A DNA stretch of 12,887 nt. It comes from JAGTVB01 sp964624765 (GTDB taxonomy: Bacteria > Pseudomonadota > Gammaproteobacteria > HK1). The translations under genes were made by a program, and so were the position numbers. The notes under the pieces were generated by a model that made no database searches, was not told the origin of the DNA, and saw nothing but the letters and a program-made list of their open reading frames with translations. Of the stretch, positions 1-7,107 are shown one piece after another. The stretch's first letter is position 1. Each line of letters begins with the position of its first letter. The stretch covers positions 1-12,887 of the forward strand of contig CAZUZO010000101.1 in NCBI GenBank assembly GCA_964624765.1. The letters run 5' to 3'.

Positions 1-363
1 GGTGCCTGGATCGAAGTGGTCGATCATGAGCTGAATCGCTACGGAATGCCGGAGATTCGAGACCGCTCTCCAGGCCGGTTTATGATCCGAACGGCACAGT
101 TTCTGGATCCCGCCATTTATGCCCCTGGGCGTTTAGTGACGGTCGCTGGAACGCTGACAGGCGGTCGAGAAGGAAGCATTGGAGCTTACATCTACCACTT
201 CCCTGTCGTGCGACCCATCAATCTCCACTTGTGGTCCTATGAAGCTGTCCATGGCCGCCATCGCCCTCGCTACCACCTGGGTGTGCACTACGGCCACGGC
301 CACTTTCACCGACGGGGGTTTCATCGACACGGATATTACTCCCGATTTCATCGTCGGTACTGA
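1..363 (+). CDS. Slp-family outer-membrane lipoprotein, C-terminal part (5' end outside window)
   Basis: The frame is open from the first base, so the N-terminus and lipobox lie outside the window; 120 residues are visible. The segment WIEVVDHELNRYG, then GRF, FLDPAIYAPGRLVTVAGTL, IGAYIYHFPVV and HLW follows the layout of the Slp (starvation-inducible outer-membrane lipoprotein) family, whose members sit in the outer membrane and have no well-defined biochemical role. A GTG at 16 could be mistaken for a start, but homology-like sequence (GAWIE) continues upstream of it. After the HLW motif comes a tail of about 37 residues with roughly ten His and nine Arg plus several Tyr and Gly, which could bind metal or nucleic acid or simply be disordered; that is inference. 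Low-complexity tails occur in other Slp-like proteins as I recall them. The family call is fairly secure, the specific function unknown. Confidence 0.82.
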   Translation, partial: GAWIEVVDHELNRYGMPEIRDRSPGRFMIRTAQFLDPAIYAPGRLVTVAGTLTGGREGSIGAYIYHFPVVRPINLHLWSYEAVHGRHRPRYHLGVHYGHGHFHRRGFHRHGYYSRFHRRY

Positions 364-797
364 TATTTCAGTCCACAAAAAATCGCACCGGGGGTTCTGA
401 ATCAGGAGGTAACTGGCAAGTATTTCTCTCCGGCTAACCAGTCTCAAGCAAGGCATCGTCTCGCCAGCCGAAATACTCATACGCTTGGCGGTGATAGCTG
501 GCATGGCGGCCGAGTTCCCGCCAATTTGGCATCAGAGCGTCTGCTGGGTTGGGTGTCTTCGGCGCGCGCCGATCTTAAGATGCCGTGTCCCGAATGGGGA
601 AACCTCCATCACTGAGATTGCCTGCGATTCGACGGGTCGCCCTCGGCCACGACCAAGCGCAACTCCACCTGCTCCTGCGGCCTGGCTAGAATTTCCATCG
701 TGGCCGCAGGGTTCAAGATCCCTCTCCGTCTCGTGGCGCACCCCCGAGCCGGATGTATCCCGTCACCGTTGCATACGACATGAAAAGAGGGTTTGCC
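364..797. other. Intergenic gap with no supported gene
   Basis: These 434 bases separate the Slp-like gene from the GH63 gene. Frames crossing the gap on either strand give Pro/Arg/Cys-rich or compositionally irregular translations without a recognisable domain, and I see no stem followed by a T run that would make a clear terminator. A Shine-Dalgarno-like AGAGG (786-790) at its right edge belongs to the GH63 gene. A promoter for that gene should lie here, but no convincing -35/-10 pair stood out. Confidence 0.5.
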
Positions 798-3527
798 ATG
801 AGCGATGCATCGACCAATGCTGAACGTCAACGCTTGGAGGATAACCGCAGCGGTCAGAAGAATTGGCGTCTCTGGGGGCCGTATCTTGCCGAACGGGCTT
901 GGGGAACGGTACGTGAGGACTACAGTGCAAACGGCAACGCCTGGGAGCATTTCGATCACGACCAGGCCCGTGCACGCACCTACCGTTGGAATGAGGACGG
1001 GCTTGCCGGGCTCTCGGACGAGCGCCAGCGCCTGTGCCTCGCGTTGGTGCTGTGGAATGGATGCGATCCGATCCTCAAGGAACGCGCCTTTGGGCTGACC
1101 GGCCATCAGGGCAATCACGGTGAGGATGTCAAGGAGTACTACTTCTATCTCGACGCGACCCCCTCCCACAGCTATCTGCGCTACCTCTACAAATATCCGC
1201 AGGCCGAATATCCCTACCGTCGGCTGCTGGAGGAGAACGCCCAGCGCTCGCGGCTGGAGCCCGCTTTCAGCCTGCTCGATAGCGGCGTCTTCAACGAGAA
1301 TCGCTACTGGGACGTCGAGGTGTACTACGTCAAGGCGGCTCCGGACATCATCCACGCGCGTATCCTCGTTCACAACCGCGGACCCGAGACGGCCATCCTG
1401 CACCTGCTGCCAACGCTTTGGTTTCGCAATACCTGGTCCTGGGGTGATACCGATGCGGTGAAGCCCGAGCTTCGAGCCGTGCCCCCACCGCGTGCTGCGG
1501 CGTGGACGGTGCAGGCCGATCATCCCACACTGGGGCGCTACTGGCTGTACGGCCGTCAAGCGGCGCCGATGCTCTTCACGGACAACGAGACCAATGGCCA
1601 GGCACTCTGGGGCGTGCCCAATCCCTCGCCCTACGTCAAGGACGCCTTCCATCGGTACGTCATCCGAGGCGAACGGTCTGCAGTCAACCCCGACCAGCAA
1701 GGCACCAAGTTCAGCGCTTGGCACCAGATGACCGTCGGCCCGCAAGCCCAGTCACAGATCGAATTCGTGCTGTCGGCCGAGGCGCTCGAGCAGCCTTTCG
1801 AGGGCACCGAGGTGCTTTTCTCCAAGCGCCGTGCCGAGGTCGACGTCTTCTACGACGCTCTGCTGCCGGATGCGAGCCCCCAGGACCATCACTTGCTGCG
1901 CCAGGCACTCGCCGGCCTCGTCTGGAGCAAGCAATTCTTTCACTACGACGTCGAGCGTTGGCTCCAAGGCGATGGCCCACCACCGCCCGACAGTCGCCGC
2001 CAGGGGCGGAACCGCTATTGGAAGCATTTCAAAGCCGCCGACATCATCTCCATGCCCGACAAGTGGGAATACCCCTGGTTCGCGGCTTGGGATTTGGCCT
2101 TTCATTGTGCCGCGCTGGCACTCATCGATGTCGACTTCGCCAAGGACCAAATCGAGCTGATGCTAAAAGAGACCTATCTGCACCCGAACGGCCAGATCCC
2201 CGCCTACGAGTGGGCTTTCGGCGACGTCAACCCCCCGCTGCACGCGCTCGGCGCATTGAAGTGCTTTCGCGCCGAGCGCGTGCAGCGCAGGCGCGCCGAC
2301 CGAGGTTTCTTACAGCGGGTATTTCACAAACTGCTGCTGAACTATGCATGGTGGATCAACCGCAAGGATGCGGAGGGACACAACGTGTTCGAAGGCGGTT
2401 TCATGGGGCTCGATAACATCTCGGTATTCGACCGCTCGCAGCCACTGCCTTCAGGCTATAGCCTCAAGCAGGCGGATGCCACCGGTTGGATGGCGATGTT
2501 TGCGCTGAACATGACGCTGATGGCGCTGGAGCTCGCGGTAGACGATCCGGACTACGAGAACATCGCTATCCAGACCTATGAGCAGTTTCTCGCCATTGCC
2601 AACACCATCGGGGGCCATATCGATGGCGGTGTGTCGTTATGGGATCCAGAAGACGGGTTCTTCAAGGATCTTCTGGTCACGCCCGACGGAAGTTGGCACC
2701 GCATCGATGTCTACTCGTGGGTGGGGTTGATACCGCTGTTTGCCTGCGAGGTGGTCGATCAACGCATTCTGGCTCAAGTGCCGCGGTTTTGTGCTCTGCT
2801 CGACGCCCACAAGGGCGGGGCCTTTCAAGGCAACTACATTTGCGCCTGCCCGGCGTGGGAAAACGATCGCGGCGAGCGCCTGTTGTCGCTGGTCGATCAC
2901 ACCATGCTCCCGCGCATCCTGACTCGGCTCTTAAACGAGGAAGAATTCCTCTCCCCCTATGGCGTCAGGAGCGTCAGCCGGTTACATGCCACCCATCGGG
3001 AACTCGGCTTCTTGCCGGGCGTGGGGCAAGCGGTCATCGACTATGTTCCAGGCGAATCCAACTCCGCACTGTTCGGCGGTAACTCCAACTGGCGCGGCCC
3101 CATCTGGATGCCCACCAACTTCCTGTTAGTTCAGGCACTCGAGAAGTACTATCGCTTCCTCGGGCCGAACTTCGAAGTGCCAGTGCCTTGCCTCGGCGGA
3201 CAGCGGCTTGATCTCAAGGCGATCGCGACCCTCATCGCCGAGCGACTGGTGAGCCTCTACCGGCGCGACACGAGCGACCGGGTGCAGGCCCATCCGCCGA
3301 ACAGCCCCTTTCAGCACGATCCGCACTGGCGGGATCTGTTGCTGTTTTACGAGTATTTCCATGGCGAGACCGGCCAAGGACTCGGCGCTTCCCATCAGAC
3401 TGGATGGACCGGACTGGTCGCAAACCTGGTGATGCGCGGTTACCGCCGAGCAGTCCCGAGCTTTTGGCGCGAAGGTCGAACAAAGCCCGGCGAGCAGGCT
3501 TCGGGCAAGTCGTCGGCTTTGGCGTGA
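798..3527 (+). CDS. GH63-family glucosidase (MGH1-like glycoside hydrolase)
   Basis: A 909-residue protein without a signal peptide, so probably cytosolic. It resembles the long bacterial GH63 'glucosidase' proteins, relatives of ER glucosidase I, YgjK and mannosylglycerate hydrolase, which are inverting enzymes with an (alpha/alpha)6 catalytic barrel. The N-terminal signature WGPYLAERAWGTVREDYS then RTYRWNEDGLAGLSDERQ is visible. The motif WFAAWDLAFH places a likely general acid at D432, NSNWRGPIWMPTNF lies near residues 760-773, and YEYFHGETGQGLGASHQTGW carries the likely general base E852. These assignments come from family pattern, not alignment. The start at 798 is chosen over an in-frame ATG at 753 because AGAGG lies 7 bases upstream and because the extra 15 residues look non-homologous. 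It stands alone on this strand and converges on zwf 107 bases away. The substrate cannot be read from sequence; an alpha-glucoside such as glucosylglycerate or a short alpha-glucan is plausible. Confidence 0.88.
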   Translation: MSDASTNAERQRLEDNRSGQKNWRLWGPYLAERAWGTVREDYSANGNAWEHFDHDQARARTYRWNEDGLAGLSDERQRLCLALVLWNGCDPILKERAFGLTGHQGNHGEDVKEYYFYLDATPSHSYLRYLYKYPQAEYPYRRLLEENAQRSRLEPAFSLLDSGVFNENRYWDVEVYYVKAAPDIIHARILVHNRGPETAILHLLPTLWFRNTWSWGDTDAVKPELRAVPPPRAAAWTVQADHPTLGRYWLYGRQAAPMLFTDNETNGQALWGVPNPSPYVKDAFHRYVIRGERSAVNPDQQGTKFSAWHQMTVGPQAQSQIEFVLSAEALEQPFEGTEVLFSKRRAEVDVFYDALLPDASPQDHHLLRQALAGLVWSKQFFHYDVERWLQGDGPPPPDSRRQGRNRYWKHFKAADIISMPDKWEYPWFAAWDLAFHCAALALIDVDFAKDQIELMLKETYLHPNGQIPAYEWAFGDVNPPLHALGALKCFRAERVQRRRADRGFLQRVFHKLLLNYAWWINRKDAEGHNVFEGGFMGLDNISVFDRSQPLPSGYSLKQADATGWMAMFALNMTLMALELAVDDPDYENIAIQTYEQFLAIANTIGGHIDGGVSLWDPEDGFFKDLLVTPDGSWHRIDVYSWVGLIPLFACEVVDQRILAQVPRFCALLDAHKGGAFQGNYICACPAWENDRGERLLSLVDHTMLPRILTRLLNEEEFLSPYGVRSVSRLHATHRELGFLPGVGQAVIDYVPGESNSALFGGNSNWRGPIWMPTNFLLVQALEKYYRFLGPNFEVPVPCLGGQRLDLKAIATLIAERLVSLYRRDTSDRVQAHPPNSPFQHDPHWRDLLLFYEYFHGETGQGLGASHQTGWTGLVANLVMRGYRRAVPSFWREGRTKPGEQASGKSSALA

Positions 3528-3566
3528 CGCAGGGACGCCATGGATCCTAGTCGTGGCGATACGAGA

Positions 3567-3580
3567 CGGTATCGATACCG
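3567..3580. repeat. 14-bp perfect palindrome between convergent GH63 and zwf genes
   Basis: CGGTATCGATACCG is perfectly self-complementary and sits in the 107-bp gap between the GH63 stop and the zwf stop. An upstream CGATAC (3557-3562) can alternatively pair with GTATCG (3569-3574) across a 6-base loop, so two mutually exclusive stems are possible. No T run follows on either strand, so calling it an intrinsic terminator would be a stretch. It may be a protein-binding site or an inefficient or Rho-dependent bidirectional end. Confidence 0.4.
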
Positions 3581-3634
3581 ACATCAGCCAAAGAGAGCAC
3601 TTTCAGCCTTTGGTCGTATACGGCAAAGGAATTC

Positions 3635-5197
3635 TTAGTGGTCGCGGCGCCGCGCGCCCAGCGATTCGATCGGGCGCCACTGCCGGCCGTCTTTTCGCAA
3701 CAGCGTGTCGGCTTCCGGGGGGCCCCAACTGCCCGCCGGATAATTAGGGAAACTGCGGCTGGGCAGCGCGCTCCAGACATCCAGAATGGGTTCGACCAAC
3801 GCCCAGCCCGCCTCGACGTTGTCGGCACGCTTAAACAGCGTCGCGTCACCGTTCATGCAGTCGTAGATGAGGCTCTCATAACCGGTCCCTGGGGTACCGC
3901 CGAAGTAGTCGCTGTAACAGAAGTCCATGTGGACGTTGCCCAGGCGCATGGTGGGTCCGGGCACCTTGGCGCCGAAAGTCATCTCGATCCCCTCTGCAGG
4001 CTGAATGCGCAGCACCAATACATTCGGGCTGAGATGGTCGACCGGCGTATCGCGGAAGAGCACAAACGGCGCCCGCTTGAATTGGATGGCGATTTCGGTA
4101 TACGCAATGGGTAAGCGTTTCCCGGTACGCAGATAAAACGGCACCCCCGCCCAGCGCCAGTTATCGATGATGAGCTTGAGCGCCACATAGGTCTCGGTTC
4201 GAGATTCCGGAGCCACGCCCGGTTCCGAGCGGTAGGCCACCAACGGCTCGCCGCTCGGTAGCATGCCCGCCCCGTATTGGCCACGCACCGCCTGGGTGAG
4301 CACATCTTCCGGGGATAGGGGCTGGATGGCCCGCAGCACCTTGGCCTTCTCATCGCGCACCGCGTCGGCGTCGAAGGAATTGGGGGGTTCCATCGCCGTT
4401 ACCGCCAGCAATGCGACCAGATGGTTCGATACCATATCACGCAATGCGCCCGCTTCCTCGTAGTAGCCGGCTCGATGTTCCACTCCCAGGGGTTCTGCCA
4501 CGGTAATCTGCACGTGATCGACGTAGCGCCGGTTCCAGATCGGCTCCGTGATGCCATTGGCAAAGCGGTAGACCAAAATGTTTTGCACCGTCTCCTTGCC
4601 GAGATAATGGTCGATGCGATAGATCTGGTCCTCGGTGAGGAACCGGTGGATATCCCGATTCAGAGCGCGGGCGGACTCCAGGTCATGTCCAAAGGGCTTT
4701 TCCACGATGACCCGGCGCCAGCGATCCTGCTCCTGGCGGGTAAGTCCGACTTCACCGAGGTGCTCAACGATAGCGGCGAAAAAACGCGGGGGTGTGGCCA
4801 GGTAGAAAAGATAATTGCCATCGGTGTGGCGTTCGGCGTCTACCTCTTGCAGAAACCCCGCCAGACGGCGGTACGCCTCTCGGTCCTGGAAGTCGCCTTG
4901 AGCGTGGTAGAGCCGGTCGCACAGGCTGTTCCAGCGCTCCACGGCCACCTCGCCGCGCAAATGCTCGCGGATCTCGCGAGTGAGCCGGTCCCGAAATGTG
5001 TCGCGCGTTTCGTCGGCGCGGTCGACGCCGACCACCGCGAACGCCTCTGGTAAGAGGTTGTGGGACATCAAGTTATACAGTGCCGGGATGAGCTTGCGCT
5101 GGGTCAGATCGCCGCTCGCACCAAAAATCACCACGATACAGGGCCCCGCTGGCGGTGCCACGGGCGCCGCGGCGGTTTGCGGTTCCACGGTCGACAT
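3635..5197 (-). CDS. zwf: Glucose-6-phosphate 1-dehydrogenase
   Basis: A 520-residue cytosolic enzyme oxidising glucose 6-phosphate to 6-phosphogluconolactone with NADP+ (or NAD+), the first step of the oxidative pentose-phosphate pathway. The N-terminal nucleotide-binding motif GASGDLTQRKL is at residues 26-36. The substrate/active-site signature RIDHYLGKE is at 194-202, with D196 and H197 matching the conserved Asp-His pair, and H259 in MVSNHLVALL matches the catalytic base known from the Leuconostoc enzyme. The length is normal for the family. The start at 5197 is preferred to the ATG at 5263 because AAGGAGAG lies just upstream and because the first 22 residues of the longer frame are not family-like. 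An Ala/Pro-rich stretch of about 18 residues precedes the Rossmann fold. It lies 77 bases downstream of gnd on the same strand with no terminator between, so the two are probably co-transcribed. No gene for 6-phosphogluconolactonase is visible. Confidence 0.97.
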   Translation of the reverse strand: MSTVEPQTAAAPVAPPAGPCIVVIFGASGDLTQRKLIPALYNLMSHNLLPEAFAVVGVDRADETRDTFRDRLTREIREHLRGEVAVERWNSLCDRLYHAQGDFQDREAYRRLAGFLQEVDAERHTDGNYLFYLATPPRFFAAIVEHLGEVGLTRQEQDRWRRVIVEKPFGHDLESARALNRDIHRFLTEDQIYRIDHYLGKETVQNILVYRFANGITEPIWNRRYVDHVQITVAEPLGVEHRAGYYEEAGALRDMVSNHLVALLAVTAMEPPNSFDADAVRDEKAKVLRAIQPLSPEDVLTQAVRGQYGAGMLPSGEPLVAYRSEPGVAPESRTETYVALKLIIDNWRWAGVPFYLRTGKRLPIAYTEIAIQFKRAPFVLFRDTPVDHLSPNVLVLRIQPAEGIEMTFGAKVPGPTMRLGNVHMDFCYSDYFGGTPGTGYESLIYDCMNGDATLFKRADNVEAGWALVEPILDVWSALPSRSFPNYPAGSWGPPEADTLLRKDGRQWRPIESLGARRRDH

Positions 5198-5274
5198 CTG
5201 GCTCTCCTTCACTTTCGTGTGACTCCCACTTCTTTGTAACGCCGGTTGCTGATCAAACGACAAGACGGAGCGGG

Positions 5275-6294
5275 CTAGCCGCTACCTTGTTGCTCGTGAT
5301 GTCCGCCGAAGGCGTGGCGCATGGCCGATAGCAGCTTGTTGCCGAAATCGGCCTCACCTCGCGAGCTGAACCGGTCGAAAAGCGCGGCACTCAATACATG
5401 GGCGGGTACCCCTGCTTCGATGGCGGCAATGGTCGTCCAGCGCCCCTCACCGGAATCGGCGACCCGACCACCGAACGTGGCAAGCTGGGGGTCGCGCGCG
5501 AGGGCTCCGGCCGCGAGGTCGAGGAGCCAAGAAGCGATGACGCTGCCCCGTCGCCACAATTCGGCCACCTCGGCGACGTCGATGTCGTATGGGTATGCCT
5601 GCGGATTTCTAAGGGGCGCCGTCTCCGCATCCACCGCCTGCTCATGGGTACCGACGTTGGCGTGTTTTAGGATGTTGAAGCCTTCCGCATAGGCCGCCAT
5701 GATGCCGTACTCGATGCCGTTGTGAACCATCTTGACGAAATGGCCGGCACCGCTCGGTCCGCAGTGGAGATAGCCTTGCTCCGAGGCGCTCGGCGTTCCA
5801 CCGCGCCCTTCGGTCCGTGGAGCGCTATCTGGACCGGGAGCGAGGGCGGCGAAGATTGGATCTAACTGGGAAACGGCTTCTGCTGCACCGCCGATCATGA
5901 GGCAGTAGCCGCGCTCGAGCCCCCAAACGCCGCCGCTCGTGCCTACATCCAGGTAATGGATCCCTTTGGGTTTTAGGCCCTTAGCGCGGGCGATAGTGTC
6001 CTTGTAATAGGAGTTGCCACCATCGATAAGGATATCCCCGGGCTCCAGCAACGCGGTCGAATCAGTGAGTGTTTGTGCCACGGCGCCCGCCGGCACCATC
6101 ATCCACACGGTGCGTGGCTTGTCCAAGCGACGGACAAACTCCTCGAGCGAAGTTGCCCCGGACGCTCCTTCTTCCGCCATCGCCTGGGTGGCGTCGGCGT
6201 GGCGGTCGTAAACGACGCAGGCATGTCCTGCGCGCATCAAGCGTCGAACGATATTGGCCCCCATGCGACCGAGACCCACCATACCTAACTGCAT
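5275..6294 (-). CDS. gnd: 6-phosphogluconate dehydrogenase (decarboxylating), short form
   Basis: A 339-residue protein converting 6-phosphogluconate to ribulose 5-phosphate and CO2 with reduction of NAD(P)+. GLGRMG at residues 7-12 is the dinucleotide-binding loop, DGGNSYYKDT follows in the first domain, and GHFVKMVHNGIEYG carries the likely catalytic K188 and E195. The length is well below the roughly 470 residues of the classical enzyme and fits the short GntZ/YqeC-like branch, members of which often prefer NAD+; cofactor preference here is inference. A Gly/Pro/Ser-rich insert of about 25 residues precedes the catalytic Lys segment. The start at 6294 has GAGAGGAG 8 bases upstream; the ATG-like codon at 6318 lacks this support. 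It is the first gene of a likely gnd-zwf operon, so its leader (6295 to about 6430), with two hairpins, should carry the operon's control signals. Confidence 0.95.
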   Translation of the reverse strand: MQLGMVGLGRMGANIVRRLMRAGHACVVYDRHADATQAMAEEGASGATSLEEFVRRLDKPRTVWMMVPAGAVAQTLTDSTALLEPGDILIDGGNSYYKDTIARAKGLKPKGIHYLDVGTSGGVWGLERGYCLMIGGAAEAVSQLDPIFAALAPGPDSAPRTEGRGGTPSASEQGYLHCGPSGAGHFVKMVHNGIEYGIMAAYAEGFNILKHANVGTHEQAVDAETAPLRNPQAYPYDIDVAEVAELWRRGSVIASWLLDLAAGALARDPQLATFGGRVADSGEGRWTTIAAIEAGVPAHVLSAALFDRFSSRGEADFGNKLLSAMRHAFGGHHEQQGSG

Positions 6295-6330
6295 CACAGA
6301 TTCTCCTCTCAAGATCACGAAGTTGGGCGT

Positions 6331-6348
6331 TGGTCATCGTTTCGGCAG
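6331..6348 (+). repeat. 18-bp direct repeat, left copy
   Basis: TGGTCATCGTTTCGGCAG is repeated exactly and in the same orientation at 12670-12687, about 6.3 kb away. The match ends abruptly on both sides. This copy lies 37 bases upstream of the gnd start, in its leader. An 18-base exact match is unlikely by chance in a 13-kb window: roughly one in a thousand under equal base use, somewhat more likely at this GC content. It may be an attachment-like site, a binding site or a remnant of a mobile element. Confidence 0.6.
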
Positions 6349-6358
6349 TTTGATGACC
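6332..6358. promoter_or_regulatory. Hairpin in gnd leader overlapping the 18-bp repeat
   Basis: GGTCATC (6332-6338) and GATGACC (6352-6358) form a perfect 7-bp inverted repeat around a 13-base loop. On the minus strand this falls 38-64 bases upstream of the gnd start codon, so it could fold in the gnd mRNA leader or serve as an operator. The right copy of the 18-bp repeat lacks the partner arm. Confidence 0.4.
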
Positions 6359-6370
6359 TTTGCCCTGGGG

Positions 6371-6727
6371 TCAGCCGACCCAAGCCCGCAAGGGACGCTC
6401 TGAAGACGTCCCTGTCGGCTTGGGTCCGGCCGCCTCCGCAACCCACCCCTGCCGCAAGGGGTTCGGCTGCCGAAGGCTTGGGCACCGACGGTGTGCTCCA
6501 GGGCAACTCTGATGAAGCAATGACCATGGCCCAAAGTTGCGAAAGGCCATCGGCTTGGCTGCTGGTGTCCACAACGCTTCCTGCGGCAAGGCACCATTGA
6601 ATAAGCCTGAGTAAGCCTGATTCCGGTGACGCGATCCGTGGCTCCTGCGCTTGCCTTCTGAATGAGCGCACTCGACAATGCGGGTCGGCACCAATGGGTT
6701 GCCGGTCGCTGGGATCGGGGTGGCCAT
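6371..6727 (-). CDS. Hypothetical small protein, doubtful (118 residues)
   Basis: I do not recognise this protein. The ATG at 6727 has GGGAG 8 bases upstream on the minus strand, a good ribosome-binding arrangement, and the frame begins MATPIPATGNPLVPTRIVEC. The remainder is rich in Pro, Arg, Gly and Ser with no hydrophobic segment, predicted domain or zinc motif that I can see. The last codons lie inside a strong hairpin (6377-6426), and the stop is 77 bases upstream of the gnd start, so if expressed it would lead the gnd-zwf transcript. The same frame is open well upstream into the sigma-factor gene on the opposite strand, which shows that long open frames arise here by composition alone. 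It may be a leader peptide, a remnant of a mobile or repeat element, or not a gene. Confidence 0.25.
   Translation of the reverse strand: MATPIPATGNPLVPTRIVECAHSEGKRRSHGSRHRNQAYSGLFNGALPQEALWTPAAKPMAFRNFGPWSLLHQSCPGAHRRCPSLRQPNPLRQGWVAEAAGPKPTGTSSERPLRAWVG
6377..6426. repeat. Large imperfect inverted repeat (hairpin) upstream of gnd
   Basis: GACCCAAGCC (6377-6386) pairs perfectly with GGCTTGGGTC (6417-6426). An inner arm AGGGACG (6391-6397) pairs with CGTCCCT (6407-6413) around a 9-base loop, with only a small internal loop between the two stems. About 17 pairs in 50 bases make this the strongest secondary structure noticed in the window. Neither strand has a T run after it, so a standard intrinsic terminator is not supported. 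It sits in the gnd upstream region and could be a REP-like element, an mRNA stabiliser or an attenuator. Confidence 0.55.
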
Positions 6728-7107
6728 AAACATTTCTCCCAATGCGGATGCTGGTCGAGGATGCGATGCCTGAGGCTTACCTTGTAGTCGCCCTTGACGG
6801 AAAATTGTTACAGTTGTTACTTGGCGCTCCGCTCTGCAGGGTATTAACGTTTGCGGTGGAGGCGTGCTAGCTTGGCGGCTGTGCGTCAGGTGACGGCGGC
6901 GTTTCGGTAGTGGGTACCGGCTAGCACAAACCCTTGTCTGAAGAACTGAGAGAATGCCAAAAAACCGTCGCGAGCGGCCCGAGAGCCAGGCGGACAGCGC
7001 GAAGCCGAGAGACCTATCGGATAGGCAGGCGAGGAGCCCGCACCGCCCAACGCCGTTATCGCGTGGCGTTGCAGGTTTTTGCACAAGCTCTGAGACGAAA
7101 CATTCAC
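6728..7107. promoter_or_regulatory. Intergenic region upstream of sigma factor; TTGTTAC direct repeat
   Basis: This stretch separates the doubtful small ORF from the sigma-factor gene and should hold the sigma operon promoter. The clearest element is TTGTTAC at 6805-6811 repeated at 6814-6820, a 9-bp period. It lies just after a TTGACG (6794-6799) that could be a -35 box, though no good -10 was found at 16-18 bases. A frame continuous with the sigma gene is open from a TTG at 6934, but its translation (6934-7107) is Arg-rich and unlike any sigma N-terminus, so I treat it as non-coding. Confidence 0.3.

Noticed and set aside
179..400. Frame with a signal-peptide-like stretch (MKLSMAAIALATTW) overlapping the Slp gene
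   Set aside because: It overlaps the Slp frame, which has the conserved FLDP, FPVV and HLW motifs; the hydrophobic run is a by-product of the other frame and no domain follows it.
609..1745. 378-codon open frame on the - strand inside the GH63 gene
   Set aside because: It lies almost wholly antisense to a clearly conserved GH63 gene and its translation shows no domain; it is a high-GC shadow frame.
1502..2416. 304-codon + strand frame inside the GH63 gene
   Set aside because: Arg/Ala/Pro-rich translation typical of an out-of-frame shadow; the overlapping GH63 frame carries the family motifs.
6805..6820. TTGTTAC repeat as a PhoB box
   Set aside because: The period is 9 bp rather than 11 and the sequence does not match CTGTCA; it also lies upstream of the sigma gene, not pstS.
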